From contig NZ_JALCZA010000006.1 of the NCBI RefSeq assembly GCF_022690765.1, forward strand, positions 79,047 through 143,046: DNA of 64,000 nucleotides, written 5' to 3'. Made by a program: the position numbers and the translations under genes. The notes beneath the pieces were generated by a model, which was given only the letters and a program-made list of their open reading frames with translations, was not told the origin of the DNA and did no database searches. Shown piece by piece: positions 38,630 through 47,525 of the stretch; position 1 is the first letter of the stretch, and the number at the start of each line of letters is the position of its first letter. This DNA comes from Anaeromyxobacter oryzisoli (GTDB taxonomy: Bacteria; Myxococcota; Myxococcia; Myxococcales; Anaeromyxobacteraceae).

Positions 38630-39646
38630 ATGCGACGCGTCGGCATGCTCGCCTGGATGGCCCTGTTCGGGGGCGCGGGGTACGCGCTCGCGCGCCGCCT
38701 GGTGCGCAAGCCGCTCGCGGGCGTCGCGCTGATCACGGGCGGCTCGCGCGGGCTCGGCCTGGCCCTCGCTCGCCGGCTCGGCCTGCGCGGCATGCGGGTG
38801 GTGATCTGCGCGCGCGACGAGGAGGAGCTCGAGCGGGCCCGCGGGGGACTCGAGGCAGAGGGGATCGACGCGACGGCCCTCCCCGGCGACGTGCGCGACG
38901 ACGAGGCGATGCGGACGCTCGTCGCCGACGTGGAGGAGCACCTCGGGCCGGTGGACCTGCTCGTGAACAACGCGGGGATCATCCAGGTCGGCCCCGTGGA
39001 GGCCATGTCGCTCGAGGACTACCGGCGCGCGATGGACACGATGTTCTACGGCGCGGTCCACGCGGCCGAGGCGGTGCTCCCCGGGATGCGCGCGCGTCGC
39101 CGCGGCACGATCGTGAACGTCACCTCCATCGGCGCCGACATCGCGGTCCCGCACCTCGCGCCGTACGACGCGGCGAAGTTCGCGATGCGCGGGTGGTCCG
39201 AGGCCCTCGGCGCGGAGTCGGCCAAGCACGGGGTGACGGTGATCACCGTCGTCCCCGGGCTGATGCGCACCGGGTCCTTCGGCCACGCCCTCGTGAAGGG
39301 GAAGCGGTACGCCGAGGCGACGATGTTCTCGCTCCTCGCGTCCCTGCCGCTCGTCACGGTCAGCGCCGAGCGGGCCGCGCGCCGGATCGTCCTCGCCGTC
39401 GAGCGGGGCGATCGCTTCGTGGTGATCGGCTCCCCCGCGAAGCTCGCCAGGCTGGTCCACGCGCTCGCTCCGGGGGCGGTCATCCGCCTCCTCGGGGCGG
39501 TGAACCGCCTCCTCCCCGGGCCGACCGCGGAGGCGGGGGAGGGGATGGCGCTGCCGGCGGAGCTCTATCGCCGCGGCGTCGCGCGCTCGATCCTGACCGC
39601 CCTCGGGGAGCGCGCCGCGCGGCGTTACAACGAGGAGCCCGCGTAG
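38630..39646 (+). CDS. Short-chain dehydrogenase/reductase with N-terminal anchor
   Basis: 338 residues from the ATG at 38630, preceded by GGGAGG. A hydrophobic N-terminal segment (MLAWMALFGGAGYALARRLV) may anchor it to the membrane. The classical SDR core follows: cofactor motif TGGSRGLG, NNAGI, catalytic Ser in VTSIGADIAVPHL and a YxxxK as YDAAK. The C-terminal ~90 residues extend beyond the core and contain another hydrophobic stretch (LVHALAPGAVIRLLGAVN). Substrate unknown; membrane SDRs of this kind often act on lipids or retinoid-like compounds. Confidence 0.88.
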   Translation: MRRVGMLAWMALFGGAGYALARRLVRKPLAGVALITGGSRGLGLALARRLGLRGMRVVICARDEEELERARGGLEAEGIDATALPGDVRDDEAMRTLVADVEEHLGPVDLLVNNAGIIQVGPVEAMSLEDYRRAMDTMFYGAVHAAEAVLPGMRARRRGTIVNVTSIGADIAVPHLAPYDAAKFAMRGWSEALGAESAKHGVTVITVVPGLMRTGSFGHALVKGKRYAEATMFSLLASLPLVTVSAERAARRIVLAVERGDRFVVIGSPAKLARLVHALAPGAVIRLLGAVNRLLPGPTAEAGEGMALPAELYRRGVARSILTALGERAARRYNEEPA

Positions 39647-39697
39647 CCGGACCTGCTCCGGCTCCTGCGCTCGGGCGAGCGGGTGCCCGGGGACGAC

Positions 39698-39728
39698 GAG
39701 GCCCCCGCGCCTCGCGGCGGGGGGCCTC
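39698..39728. terminator. Bidirectional terminator hairpin between convergent genes
   Basis: GAGGCCCCCGC pairs with the GCGGGGGGCCTC region around a short loop (about 11 bp, one bulged G). It lies between the ends of the SDR gene and the minus-strand FadL-type gene, so it could serve both. Confidence 0.6.
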
Positions 39729-39760
39729 TCGATCGGTGCTCCGCGTCGGGAGGAGCCCGG

Positions 39761-41032
39761 CTACCGCGCGCCGCCCGCGAGGTCGGTCCGCCAGTCGAGG
39801 CCGAGCGAGGCGATCCAGGCGCGGGTGTCGTAGATCCCCTGGAGCTCGACATCGCTGGTCTGGCGCACCCGGTCGAACCAGACGTAGAAGACGGCGGCGT
39901 TCACCGCCAGGCCTTCGCGGAGCCGCCACCCGGCGCCGAGCGCGCCCGCCCACGAGTCCGAGTCCGGGAGCGTCGGCGAGTACCGGCTCTCGTCGAACCC
40001 GGAGCGGTCGCGGAGGACGCCGGCGCGGAGGTCCATCCGCGGACTGACGCGGTACTCGCCGCCCACGCGGAACGTGGAGCCGTTGCCGTAGTGCCGGGGC
40101 ACCGCGATGGTCGTCCCGCGATCGCCCTGGAAGACGTCCTGGCCGTACACGACGTACCGGTTGAACGTGTAGCCGAACGTGACGAGGAGCGGCTCCGTCG
40201 GCCGGTAGGCCGCGCCGACGGCGAGGATGTTCGGATAGGTGAGGGCGTGCTTCACGCCCTGGTCCACCGGCGCGGCGGCGCTGGGATCCGTCGGGTTCGG
40301 CTGGAGGAGCGCGTCGGGGACGTAGAAGTGCGCGTCGCCGGTGAGGTGCATCGTGACCTTGTGCTTGTAGTCCACGCCGATGGTCAGCGGGACGCTGGGC
40401 AACGGCGTGATCTCGGCGGAGACGTCGTAGCCGAAGCCGCCGCCGCTCGCGTCGAGCTCGCCGTAGGCGCTCGGGTCCGGCTGGATGCCCTGCTTCAGGT
40501 ACTCGCGCGCGTAGATGTAGTTCACGCCGCCGCCGAGGCGGACGAACCGCGGGACGACCTCGTAGCCGCCGGTCAGGTAGAAGCCGTAGAGCTTGCGGTC
40601 CACCGTGATGATGCGGCCCCGGCCGGCCCAGTCGTCGCGCCAGAACACGTTCCCGCCGGCGGGGATGTTCATCCCCAAGCCGATGCCCGCGCCGCGGTCG
40701 GCGAGCTTCGTGCCGTAGGCGGCGAAGAGCGACACCGGCGGCGCCGGGCGGAACCGGGTCCTCGCAGTGGAGCCCGCCAGGTCCGAGCTCGCCGGCGCCT
40801 TCCACCGGGTGCCGATGTCGAGCAGCGACCCGGCGACCGTCAGCTCGAGCCCGTCGAGCTTCGAGAGCGCCGCGGGGTTCTGGTAGGCCGCCGCCGCGTC
40901 CTGCTGGGCGGCGACGAGCGAGCCCGCCATCGAGAGGTCGCGCGGGTTCACGTTCGGGACGTCGTAGCCGTTCGCGCGGGAGGCCGCCGGGAACGCGAGG
41001 GCGAGGATCGCGAGGAGAGTCGTCTTGCGCAT
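39761..41032 (-). CDS. FadL/OmpP1/TodX-family outer membrane transporter
   Basis: 423 residues with signal peptide (LLAILALAFPAASRANG). The mature N-terminus NPRDLSMAGSLVAAQQDAAAAYQNPAAL carries the NPA motif of the FadL family plug. The remainder is a run of amphipathic strands (FYLTGGYEVVPRFVRLGGGV, GVDYKHKVTMHLTG, VTFGYTFNRYVVYGQ) ending near the C-terminus with GLDWRTDL. FadL proteins carry long-chain fatty acids or other hydrophobic compounds across the outer membrane. The gene starts 12 bases after the lipase lipoprotein gene, suggesting that lipid hydrolysis and uptake are coupled. Confidence 0.9.
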   Translation of the reverse strand: MRKTTLLAILALAFPAASRANGYDVPNVNPRDLSMAGSLVAAQQDAAAAYQNPAALSKLDGLELTVAGSLLDIGTRWKAPASSDLAGSTARTRFRPAPPVSLFAAYGTKLADRGAGIGLGMNIPAGGNVFWRDDWAGRGRIITVDRKLYGFYLTGGYEVVPRFVRLGGGVNYIYAREYLKQGIQPDPSAYGELDASGGGFGYDVSAEITPLPSVPLTIGVDYKHKVTMHLTGDAHFYVPDALLQPNPTDPSAAAPVDQGVKHALTYPNILAVGAAYRPTEPLLVTFGYTFNRYVVYGQDVFQGDRGTTIAVPRHYGNGSTFRVGGEYRVSPRMDLRAGVLRDRSGFDESRYSPTLPDSDSWAGALGAGWRLREGLAVNAAVFYVWFDRVRQTSDVELQGIYDTRAWIASLGLDWRTDLAGGAR

Positions 41033-41044
41033 GGCGTCACCTCG

Positions 41045-44000
41045 TCACTGCAGCGTGACCTGCGGTGGAATGGTCGTGGGTGGACTGAAGAGGAACGCGG
41101 CCGCGTCCTCGCGCATCGGGCCGCCGATCGCGCTCGACAGGAACGTGTCGATGGCGGTGCCGTGCGGGACGCAGAACCCGGTCGTACCCCCGGCGCCGTC
41201 GGCCTTCGTGTAGAGCGTCGTCGTCGTCGCCAGGCCGGCGAGGTCCACGAGCAGGTCGCCGTAGGGCAGCGGGCGCCCGTTCACGACGGTCGTCAGGTTG
41301 GGCACCACCTGATCGCAGTTCGCGAGCTGGCCGAAGACCTCCGCCGTCGGGTGGACCATCCCCGTGCCGCCGAACCCGCTCGGCGCCGCGACGAGCAGCG
41401 GGCTCGGGAGCTTCGACCGGACGTGGGCGGCGTAGTTCACCGGCTCGGCGGGGTCGATGATCCACTTCGCGAGGATCAGGGTCTGGAGGTAGCGGGCCGC
41501 GACGTTCGGGTCGGTGGCGATCTTCGAGCGATCGATGCCGAGGCCGAGGAAGAGCGCGTCCACGTCCTGCGCGAAGGCGGGCGCGGTGGTGAACACGTCG
41601 ACGAGCGGACCGCCCGGCGCGTCGAGGACGCCGCGGGCGAAGCGCGGGTTGGTGGCGAGGAGCGGGCCGCCGCTGATGCCGCCCAGGGAGAGCCCCTGGA
41701 AGTAGACGGCGGTCGGATCGACCGTGACGCCCTTCGCCGCGAGCGCCTCGACGACGGCGTTCGCCGCGGGCTGCGGGAAGCCGGACGCCGCGGGCGGTCG
41801 GGCGAGGGCGAGGATCAGGGCCGCCTCGTCGACGAGCATCTGGCGGAAGCCGTCCCGGATCCGGAAGAAGTTCGCCGTGAGGAAGTAGTTGCCCGAGGCG
41901 ACGGTGCTGAGGTTCGCCTCGCGGAGGTGGCCGACGGTGCAGGTGCCGGGCGGGATCGCGTCTCCCTGGCCTGCCTTGGCCTGATCCGGCGTGCACACGC
42001 CGTCGGCGGTGCCGTCCGTGGTGCAGTCGGAGTTCTGCGCGCAGAACGCGCGCTCGCCGTGGTAGGGCGCGTCGATCGCCGCGACCACGAAGCCACGCCT
42101 CGCGAGCGACTCGGCGACGGCGAGCATCTGGAGGCGGCTGCCGTTCAGGGCGTGGTGCCAGACGACGAGTGGAGCGCTGCAGGGCGCGCTCGCGGCGCAG
42201 CCGCTGGGCAGGGCGACGAGGACGGGGATCCCGGTGGGCGTCCCGACGAGGTTCCCGGAGGCGTCGACTCCGAAGGCGCCGGTGGCCGGGTCGATCGCGT
42301 CGAAGGTGGTCAGGGTCGCGGTGAGGAACGAGACGTCGGGGAAGAAGGACGCCGGGAGGCCGAGCGCCGCGGTCGGGTCGAACGCCGCCGCGTTCGTGGT
42401 GGTGAAGAACGCGCTGTCCGCCGGGTTGCCGTCGCCGTTCGGGTCGTAGGGGAAGGCCGAGAGCTTCACGCTCGCGTCGGTGACGGTCTGGGTCTGGACC
42501 GTGTACGCCATCACCACGTCGTCCGCGGTGAGGCTCGAGCCGGTGAGCGCGCCGACGTTCGTGACGAGCGGCATCAACCCGGCCCGCATCGCGGCCAGCC
42601 CGGCCGCGTCGGCGTCGGAGACGTTGGGGATCTGCGACCTCCCGCTCGCGTCCACGAGCGGGGTCGTGAAGGTGAAGACGAGGTTCGCGAGCGTGCTCCG
42701 CACGAGCGGGTTGCCCGCGAGGTCCTTCACGCCGCGCGTGACGACGACGGCGTAGTTCTTCTTCTCCTTCAGCGGCGGGACCATCGCGGTGACCGTCGGC
42801 GAGACGGGCACCGGCACGCCGGGCTGGAGGCCGATGGCAGTGGTGGCCTGCCGGGTCGCCCCGCCCACGGTGACCGCCTGGTTCAGGTCCGGCGGCTGGA
42901 TGAGGATCTCGGCGGTGCCCGGCGCCCCGGCCGCGACGGCGGTCGCCACGTCGCGGAGCATGCGCGGGGAGCCGGTCGCCGGGTCATCGGGGAGCTCGAA
43001 GAGGAAGACCGTCTGGTTCGTGATGGTGGCCGCGTCCACCGGGCCCGAGAGCGGCGAGAGGACCATCCCGGTGGTGGAGAACCCGTCGAGCGTGGCGAGC
43101 CCGGCGGCGGCCGGCCCGAACGCCGGGACGTTCCTCACGAAGAAGCGGTTGGTCGTCCCCGGAACCGGGCGCGTGCCGTCGAGGAGCAGGTTCGAGGGGA
43201 GCGGGATCTGCCCGGAGCCGGCGTCGGTGAGGGGCGTCACGGCGAGCGCCGGCGCGATCCCGAACGTGGCGATGCTGGCGGTCTCGGCGTGCGGGAAGGC
43301 GGCGTCCACCGCGGCGAACGCGGGCGGGATCCGGCCGGTCAGGCAGCCGATGTTCATGGCCTCGCACGGCGCCCAGGTCTGCGCGCCGACAGTGCCGGTG
43401 GGCGCCCAGTCGAGCGGGCTCCACAGCGCCGCGCGGAGGGCCTCGAGCTGTGCGACGAGATCCGGGGTGGCGCCCGTGGGCTGGTTCTCGACCTTGCTGA
43501 GATCCTTGTTCGGGATGGTGAGGGCGAGGGCGGTGTCGGGCGCGACGGCGATCCCGTCCGTGGTCTTCACCCCCTGCGCGCCGCCCCGGAGGGCGAACAC
43601 GTAGCGGCCCGGCGCCCAGCGCCGGCTCCCGCTCGCGTCGGCCTTCTTCCGGATCACGATCGTGCCGGGCGCGGCGGGGCCGGCCTCGGTGTCCACCACC
43701 ACGGCCGTGCCGCCGTCGATCCTGAGCACCGCCGCGGTCTGCGGGGTGATGGTCGCGACGTTCACGGTCGGCGCGGGCGCGACGGCGCGGTAGGTGTTGG
43801 TCGCCGCGTCGAACGCGAGCGCCTTGATCGGGACGGTGATCGCGACCTCCTGGTCGCTCGGGAAGCCGCCGCGCTCGACGAAGGACCGGAGCAGCTCCTT
43901 CTGCGTCCCGTCCGGGAGCGTGGGGACCGCCTGGAGCGCGAGGTCGTTCGGGGTCGGGATGTCCGGCGACGAGAAGGTCGCGATGACCACCTGGTTCGGC

Positions 44001-44080
44001 GGATCCTGCTCCACGTTGCGGCAAGCCGTGACGAGGAGGACGAGCGCGAGGGTCAGGGATGTCTTGGTGCGAAGCGCCAT
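41045..44080 (-). CDS. Lipase-like lipoprotein (virulence-factor lipase family)
   Basis: 1011 residues from the ATG at 44080, with GGAGG 5 bases upstream. Lipoprotein signal LALVLLVTAC with lipidated Cys20. The N-terminal part (PDIPTPNDLALQAVPTLPDG, Ig-like segments ending KNYAVVVTRGVKDLAGNPLV) resembles the N-terminal domain of Pla-1/cef-type extracellular lipases. The C-terminal part is an alpha/beta hydrolase with nucleophile elbow FQGLSLGGISGG and a likely catalytic His in GMVHPTAEVF. Cys-rich CAQNSDCTTDGTADGVC may form disulfides. It probably sits on the outer membrane and feeds the FadL-type channel encoded 12 bases downstream. Confidence 0.82.
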   Translation of the reverse strand: MALRTKTSLTLALVLLVTACRNVEQDPPNQVVIATFSSPDIPTPNDLALQAVPTLPDGTQKELLRSFVERGGFPSDQEVAITVPIKALAFDAATNTYRAVAPAPTVNVATITPQTAAVLRIDGGTAVVVDTEAGPAAPGTIVIRKKADASGSRRWAPGRYVFALRGGAQGVKTTDGIAVAPDTALALTIPNKDLSKVENQPTGATPDLVAQLEALRAALWSPLDWAPTGTVGAQTWAPCEAMNIGCLTGRIPPAFAAVDAAFPHAETASIATFGIAPALAVTPLTDAGSGQIPLPSNLLLDGTRPVPGTTNRFFVRNVPAFGPAAAGLATLDGFSTTGMVLSPLSGPVDAATITNQTVFLFELPDDPATGSPRMLRDVATAVAAGAPGTAEILIQPPDLNQAVTVGGATRQATTAIGLQPGVPVPVSPTVTAMVPPLKEKKNYAVVVTRGVKDLAGNPLVRSTLANLVFTFTTPLVDASGRSQIPNVSDADAAGLAAMRAGLMPLVTNVGALTGSSLTADDVVMAYTVQTQTVTDASVKLSAFPYDPNGDGNPADSAFFTTTNAAAFDPTAALGLPASFFPDVSFLTATLTTFDAIDPATGAFGVDASGNLVGTPTGIPVLVALPSGCAASAPCSAPLVVWHHALNGSRLQMLAVAESLARRGFVVAAIDAPYHGERAFCAQNSDCTTDGTADGVCTPDQAKAGQGDAIPPGTCTVGHLREANLSTVASGNYFLTANFFRIRDGFRQMLVDEAALILALARPPAASGFPQPAANAVVEALAAKGVTVDPTAVYFQGLSLGGISGGPLLATNPRFARGVLDAPGGPLVDVFTTAPAFAQDVDALFLGLGIDRSKIATDPNVAARYLQTLILAKWIIDPAEPVNYAAHVRSKLPSPLLVAAPSGFGGTGMVHPTAEVFGQLANCDQVVPNLTTVVNGRPLPYGDLLVDLAGLATTTTLYTKADGAGGTTGFCVPHGTAIDTFLSSAIGGPMREDAAAFLFSPPTTIPPQVTLQ

Positions 44081-44376
44081 GCGGCCTCCGAGGTGAAGCA
44101 CCAAAGGTGAAGCAAGCTGTATGGGGGGAGCCCCGTCCTTCATCTTCCCGCCGCGGGGTGAAGTCAAGGAGGGCACCCCCGACCCAGAGTCACCGGCGCT
44201 CGGCCTCGCTTTGACGCGACGCGTGCTCGCGCCGGCGGCGCGGCGGGTGGTACGCGGACGCACCACGCGCGCCACCCGGATTGGCGACCCGCCCGGGTCC
44301 GGCTACCATCGGCGGCCGCGCGAGCTCCGCCGGACGCCGGGGGGTGGCGCCGCTCGTTCGACTCACGGGAGATCCC

Positions 44377-45675
44377 ATGATCCGACGCCTCGCCGCGCTC
44401 TGCCTCGCCCTTCCCCTCGCCGCGGCCGCCCAGACCTCGCCCTCGCCCGAGCCCGCGGCGCCCGCCGCCCAGCCGCCCGCCGCGTCCGGCGCGCCGGCGG
44501 CGGAGCCGGCCGCAGCGGCCGCCCCCCCGCGGAGCCCGGGCGTGACCTTCGAGTGGGGAGGCTGGTTCCAGACGCACGCGTGGCGGACGTTCGGGGGCGT
44601 GAACGCGAACGGAACCGGGAGCACCGACCTGCCGCTGTTCGCGGTGCAGGGGCGCGACACGGCGGGCGTCTCGGTGCGGCAGAGCCGGATCCGCGCCGCG
44701 GTGGGCCTCCCCACCGACGGGCTGCTCCGCGGCGCGAGCGCGAAGGGGCTGGTGGAGGTGGACTTCATGGGCCCGGTCGCCTCGGACGACGCGTCGCTCC
44801 CGGCGGTGCGCCTCCGCCACGCCTGGATGGCCGTCACGTGGAAGGAGCTCGCGAACCTCACCTTCACCGCGGGACAGACCTGGTCGCTCTTCGGGGGCCC
44901 GAACGTCGCCCTCTCGCTCGCCCACGTCGCCGTCCCGCGCTTCGCGGGGGCGGGGTACCTGTATCGCCGCGCGCCGCAGCTCCGGCTCGGCGCCGAGACC
45001 TCCGGCCCGGTCGTCCTCTCCGCGCAGGTCGCCGCGCTCGCCCCCTACGACCGGCCGAAGTCCGCGGGGGTCCTCGTCGGCGAGCGCTCCGGCTTCCCGG
45101 ACGTCGAGGGGCGCGTCGCCGTCGCCGTCCGGCCCGGCGGGAAGCCGCTCCTCGAGGTCGGGGCCTCCGGCCGCTACGGGCGCGAGGTCTACTTCCTGGA
45201 CGGCGCGGGCCGGGACGAGACCGTCGAGGGCTGGGGCGCCTCGGTGGACGCCCGGGTGGAGGTCCCGCACCTCACCGTGATGGGCGCGGGCTTCATCGGC
45301 ACCGCGCTCGGCGCCTACCAGAGCGTCGCGCCGGAGGTGAGGTTCACCACCGACGGCGCGGTCGCGCCCGCCACCCCGAAGAGCCTCGCGGTCTCGGCGG
45401 TGCGGAGCATGGGGCTCTGGGTGCAGGGGGTGGTCACGCCGATCCCGGTCCTGCAGGGGTTCGTCGGCTACGGCATCGAGGAGCCGCGCGAGGCGGACCT
45501 GCCCGCCACCGCGACGGTGGTGAACCGCAACCAGCAGGTCTCGGGCGGCGCGATCCTGTCGCTCACCAGCCGCTGGCGGGTGTCCACCGAGGTGACCTGG
45601 TACCTCACCAACACCCAGGACTGGTTCCGGCGGAACTCGACGCAGGTGGAGCTCGGGTCGCTGTACGCCTTCTGA
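44377..45675 (+). CDS. Outer membrane beta-barrel (porin-like) protein
   Basis: 432 residues from the ATG at 44377 with GGGAG upstream. Signal peptide MIRRLAALCLALPLAAAAQ, then an Ala/Pro-rich linker (~20-52). The barrel begins VTFEWGGWFQTHAWRTFGG, continues through strands such as LVEVDFMGP, LTFTAGQTWSLFGGP and LRLGAETSGPVVLSAQVA, and ends ..STQVELGSLYAF with the terminal Phe of barrel proteins. The pattern (SVRQSRIRAAVG, GQTWSLFG) recalls DcaP-like porins. It is divergent from the lipase gene with about 300 bases between; no clear regulatory site was seen there. Confidence 0.75.
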   Translation: MIRRLAALCLALPLAAAAQTSPSPEPAAPAAQPPAASGAPAAEPAAAAAPPRSPGVTFEWGGWFQTHAWRTFGGVNANGTGSTDLPLFAVQGRDTAGVSVRQSRIRAAVGLPTDGLLRGASAKGLVEVDFMGPVASDDASLPAVRLRHAWMAVTWKELANLTFTAGQTWSLFGGPNVALSLAHVAVPRFAGAGYLYRRAPQLRLGAETSGPVVLSAQVAALAPYDRPKSAGVLVGERSGFPDVEGRVAVAVRPGGKPLLEVGASGRYGREVYFLDGAGRDETVEGWGASVDARVEVPHLTVMGAGFIGTALGAYQSVAPEVRFTTDGAVAPATPKSLAVSAVRSMGLWVQGVVTPIPVLQGFVGYGIEEPREADLPATATVVNRNQQVSGGAILSLTSRWRVSTEVTWYLTNTQDWFRRNSTQVELGSLYAF

Positions 45676-45710
45676 CGGGAGGCCCGGAGAGGGCTGCGGG
45701 CCTCCCGCTT

Positions 45711-47066
45711 CTACGCGACCGCGGCCTTCCGGTGGTCGATCACCCGCCGGGCCTTCCCCGGGGAGCGCTCGAGGGCGCCGGGCGCGACGAGCTCGATCGA
45801 CATCCGGATCCCGGTCACCGCATGGATCTCGCGGTCGATCCGGTCCTTCAGCTCGATCATCTGGCGCATCTCGTCGCGGAGGTCGCCGGGGCGGAGCTCG
45901 ACCTTCACCTTCACCTCGTCGAGCGCGCCGGGGCGCGAGACCTCGATGAGGTACTGCGGCGCGGTCCCGTCCACCCGCAGCAGCGCCTCCTCCACCTGCG
46001 ACGGGAAGACGTTCACGCCGCGGATGATGAGCATGTCGTCGGACCGGCCCACCACGCGCCCCATCCGCACGCCGGTCCGGCCGCAGGGGCAGGGGCGGCG
46101 GTCGAGGGCGGCGAGGTCGCGCGTCCGGTAGCGGAGGACCGGGGTCGCCTCCTTGGTGAGCGAGGTGATGACCAGCTCGCCCACCTCGCCCTCGGGCACC
46201 GGCTCGAGCGTCTTCGGGTCGAGGCACTCGACGATGAAGTGATCCTCCTGGACGTGCATCCCCTCGCGCACGCCGCACTCGCCCGCGACGCCCGGGCCGA
46301 TCACCTCGGAGAGGCCGTAGTTGTTGAACGCGAGGATCCCCAGGGACCGCTCGATCTCCTGGCGGAGCTCCTCGGTCCACGGCTCCCCGCCGAAGTGGCC
46401 GAAGCGGAGCGCGAGGTCGTCGGGCCGGAGCCCCTCCGCCGCCGCCACCTCGCCGATGTGCAGGGCGTAGGAGGGCGTGCAGATGAGGACCTGGGCGCCG
46501 AGGTCCTGGATGAGCCGCACGTGACGCGGGGTGTTCCCGCCGCCGGCGGGCACCACCGCGGCGCCGACCCGCTCGATCCCGTAGTGCAGGCCGAACCCGC
46601 CGGTGAAGAGCCCGTAGCCGAACGCGACGTGGACGGTGTGCTCGGGGCGGAGCCCGCCGGCCACCAGGAAGCGGGCGACGAGGCCGGTCCAGGTGTCGAG
46701 GTCCCTCCGCGTGTAGGCGACGAAGGTCGGCCGGCCGGTGGTCCCCGACGAGCCGTGGATCCGGACGACCTGCTCGCGCGGCACCGCGAGGAGGCCGAGG
46801 GGGTAGTTGCGGCGGAGGTCGTCCTTCACCGTGAACGGGAGGCGCCGCAGGTCGTCGAGCGATCGGATGTCCGCGGCGGACACCCCCGCCCGGCCCAGGG
46901 CCTCGCGGTAGGACGGCACGCGGGCGGCGCGCTCGACGGTCTCCTGGAGGCGGCGGAGCTGCAGGGCGGAGAGCTCGTCGCGCGGGAGCGCCTCGGCGGG
47001 ATCGTAGAGCCGGTTCTCGAACCCCGGGGGGAGCGCCCCCCGGGCGACGATCGATGAAGAGGCCAT
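45711..47066 (-). CDS. paaK: Phenylacetate-CoA ligase family protein (1)
   Basis: 451 residues, adenylate-forming enzyme. Phosphate-binding loop SSGTTGRPTFV, acid-binding region PAGGGNTPRHVRLIQDLG, FNNYGLSEVIGPG, the adenylate Asp region YRTRDLAALDRRPCPCGR, and C-terminal domain IRGVNVFPSQVEEALLRVDG. It should activate phenylacetate or a related aryl-acetate to the CoA thioester. It is the last of five genes reading iorA-iorB-paaK-ACT-paaK. The second ligase copy differs enough to suggest another substrate preference. Confidence 0.9.
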   Translation of the reverse strand: MASSSIVARGALPPGFENRLYDPAEALPRDELSALQLRRLQETVERAARVPSYREALGRAGVSAADIRSLDDLRRLPFTVKDDLRRNYPLGLLAVPREQVVRIHGSSGTTGRPTFVAYTRRDLDTWTGLVARFLVAGGLRPEHTVHVAFGYGLFTGGFGLHYGIERVGAAVVPAGGGNTPRHVRLIQDLGAQVLICTPSYALHIGEVAAAEGLRPDDLALRFGHFGGEPWTEELRQEIERSLGILAFNNYGLSEVIGPGVAGECGVREGMHVQEDHFIVECLDPKTLEPVPEGEVGELVITSLTKEATPVLRYRTRDLAALDRRPCPCGRTGVRMGRVVGRSDDMLIIRGVNVFPSQVEEALLRVDGTAPQYLIEVSRPGALDEVKVKVELRPGDLRDEMRQMIELKDRIDREIHAVTGIRMSIELVAPGALERSPGKARRVIDHRKAAVA

Positions 47067-47069
47067 GGT

Positions 47070-47510
47070 CTAGCCCGCCCGCGCGAAGAGCTCGGCGGGC
47101 GAGACGAGCCGGACGCCGTGCTGCTGGAGGAGGCTCGCGGCCTTGGCGGGGTCCTCGAGCCGGAAGAGGAGGGTCGCGTACCGGCCGCGCTCGCGCGTGG
47201 CGAACGGGTACATGTACTCGATCCCGAGCCCCGCGTTCTCGAAGGCCTCGAGCACCGAGGCGAGGCCGCCCGGCCGGTCGGGAACGTCCACCGCGAGGAC
47301 GTCCGTCACGTTCACCACCACGCCCGCGTCCTCGAGGACCGCGCGGGCGCGGTCGGTGTCCTTCACCACCAGGCGCAGGATCCCGAACTGGTGGGTGTCC
47401 GCGAGCGACATGGTGAGGATGTCGATGCCGGCGTCCCCGAGGACCTTGGCCGGGATGCGGAGCTGGCCGGGCTTGTTCTCCAGGAAGAGCGACAGCTGAC
47501 GGATCTGCAT
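47070..47510 (-). CDS. Tandem ACT-domain protein
   Basis: 146 residues with two ACT domains (~1-68 and ~72-140; LSLFLENKPGQLRIPAKVLG and DVPDRPGGLASVLEAFENAG). ACT pairs bind amino acids, and proteins of this type are often encoded next to phenylacetate-CoA ligase and indolepyruvate oxidoreductase genes. It may sense an aromatic amino acid and regulate the pathway. It starts 15 bases after the upstream ligase and ends 3 bases before the next. Confidence 0.88.
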   Translation of the reverse strand: MQIRQLSLFLENKPGQLRIPAKVLGDAGIDILTMSLADTHQFGILRLVVKDTDRARAVLEDAGVVVNVTDVLAVDVPDRPGGLASVLEAFENAGLGIEYMYPFATRERGRYATLLFRLEDPAKAASLLQQHGVRLVSPAELFARAG

Positions 47511-47525
47511 TCGGCGCCTCCCGCC

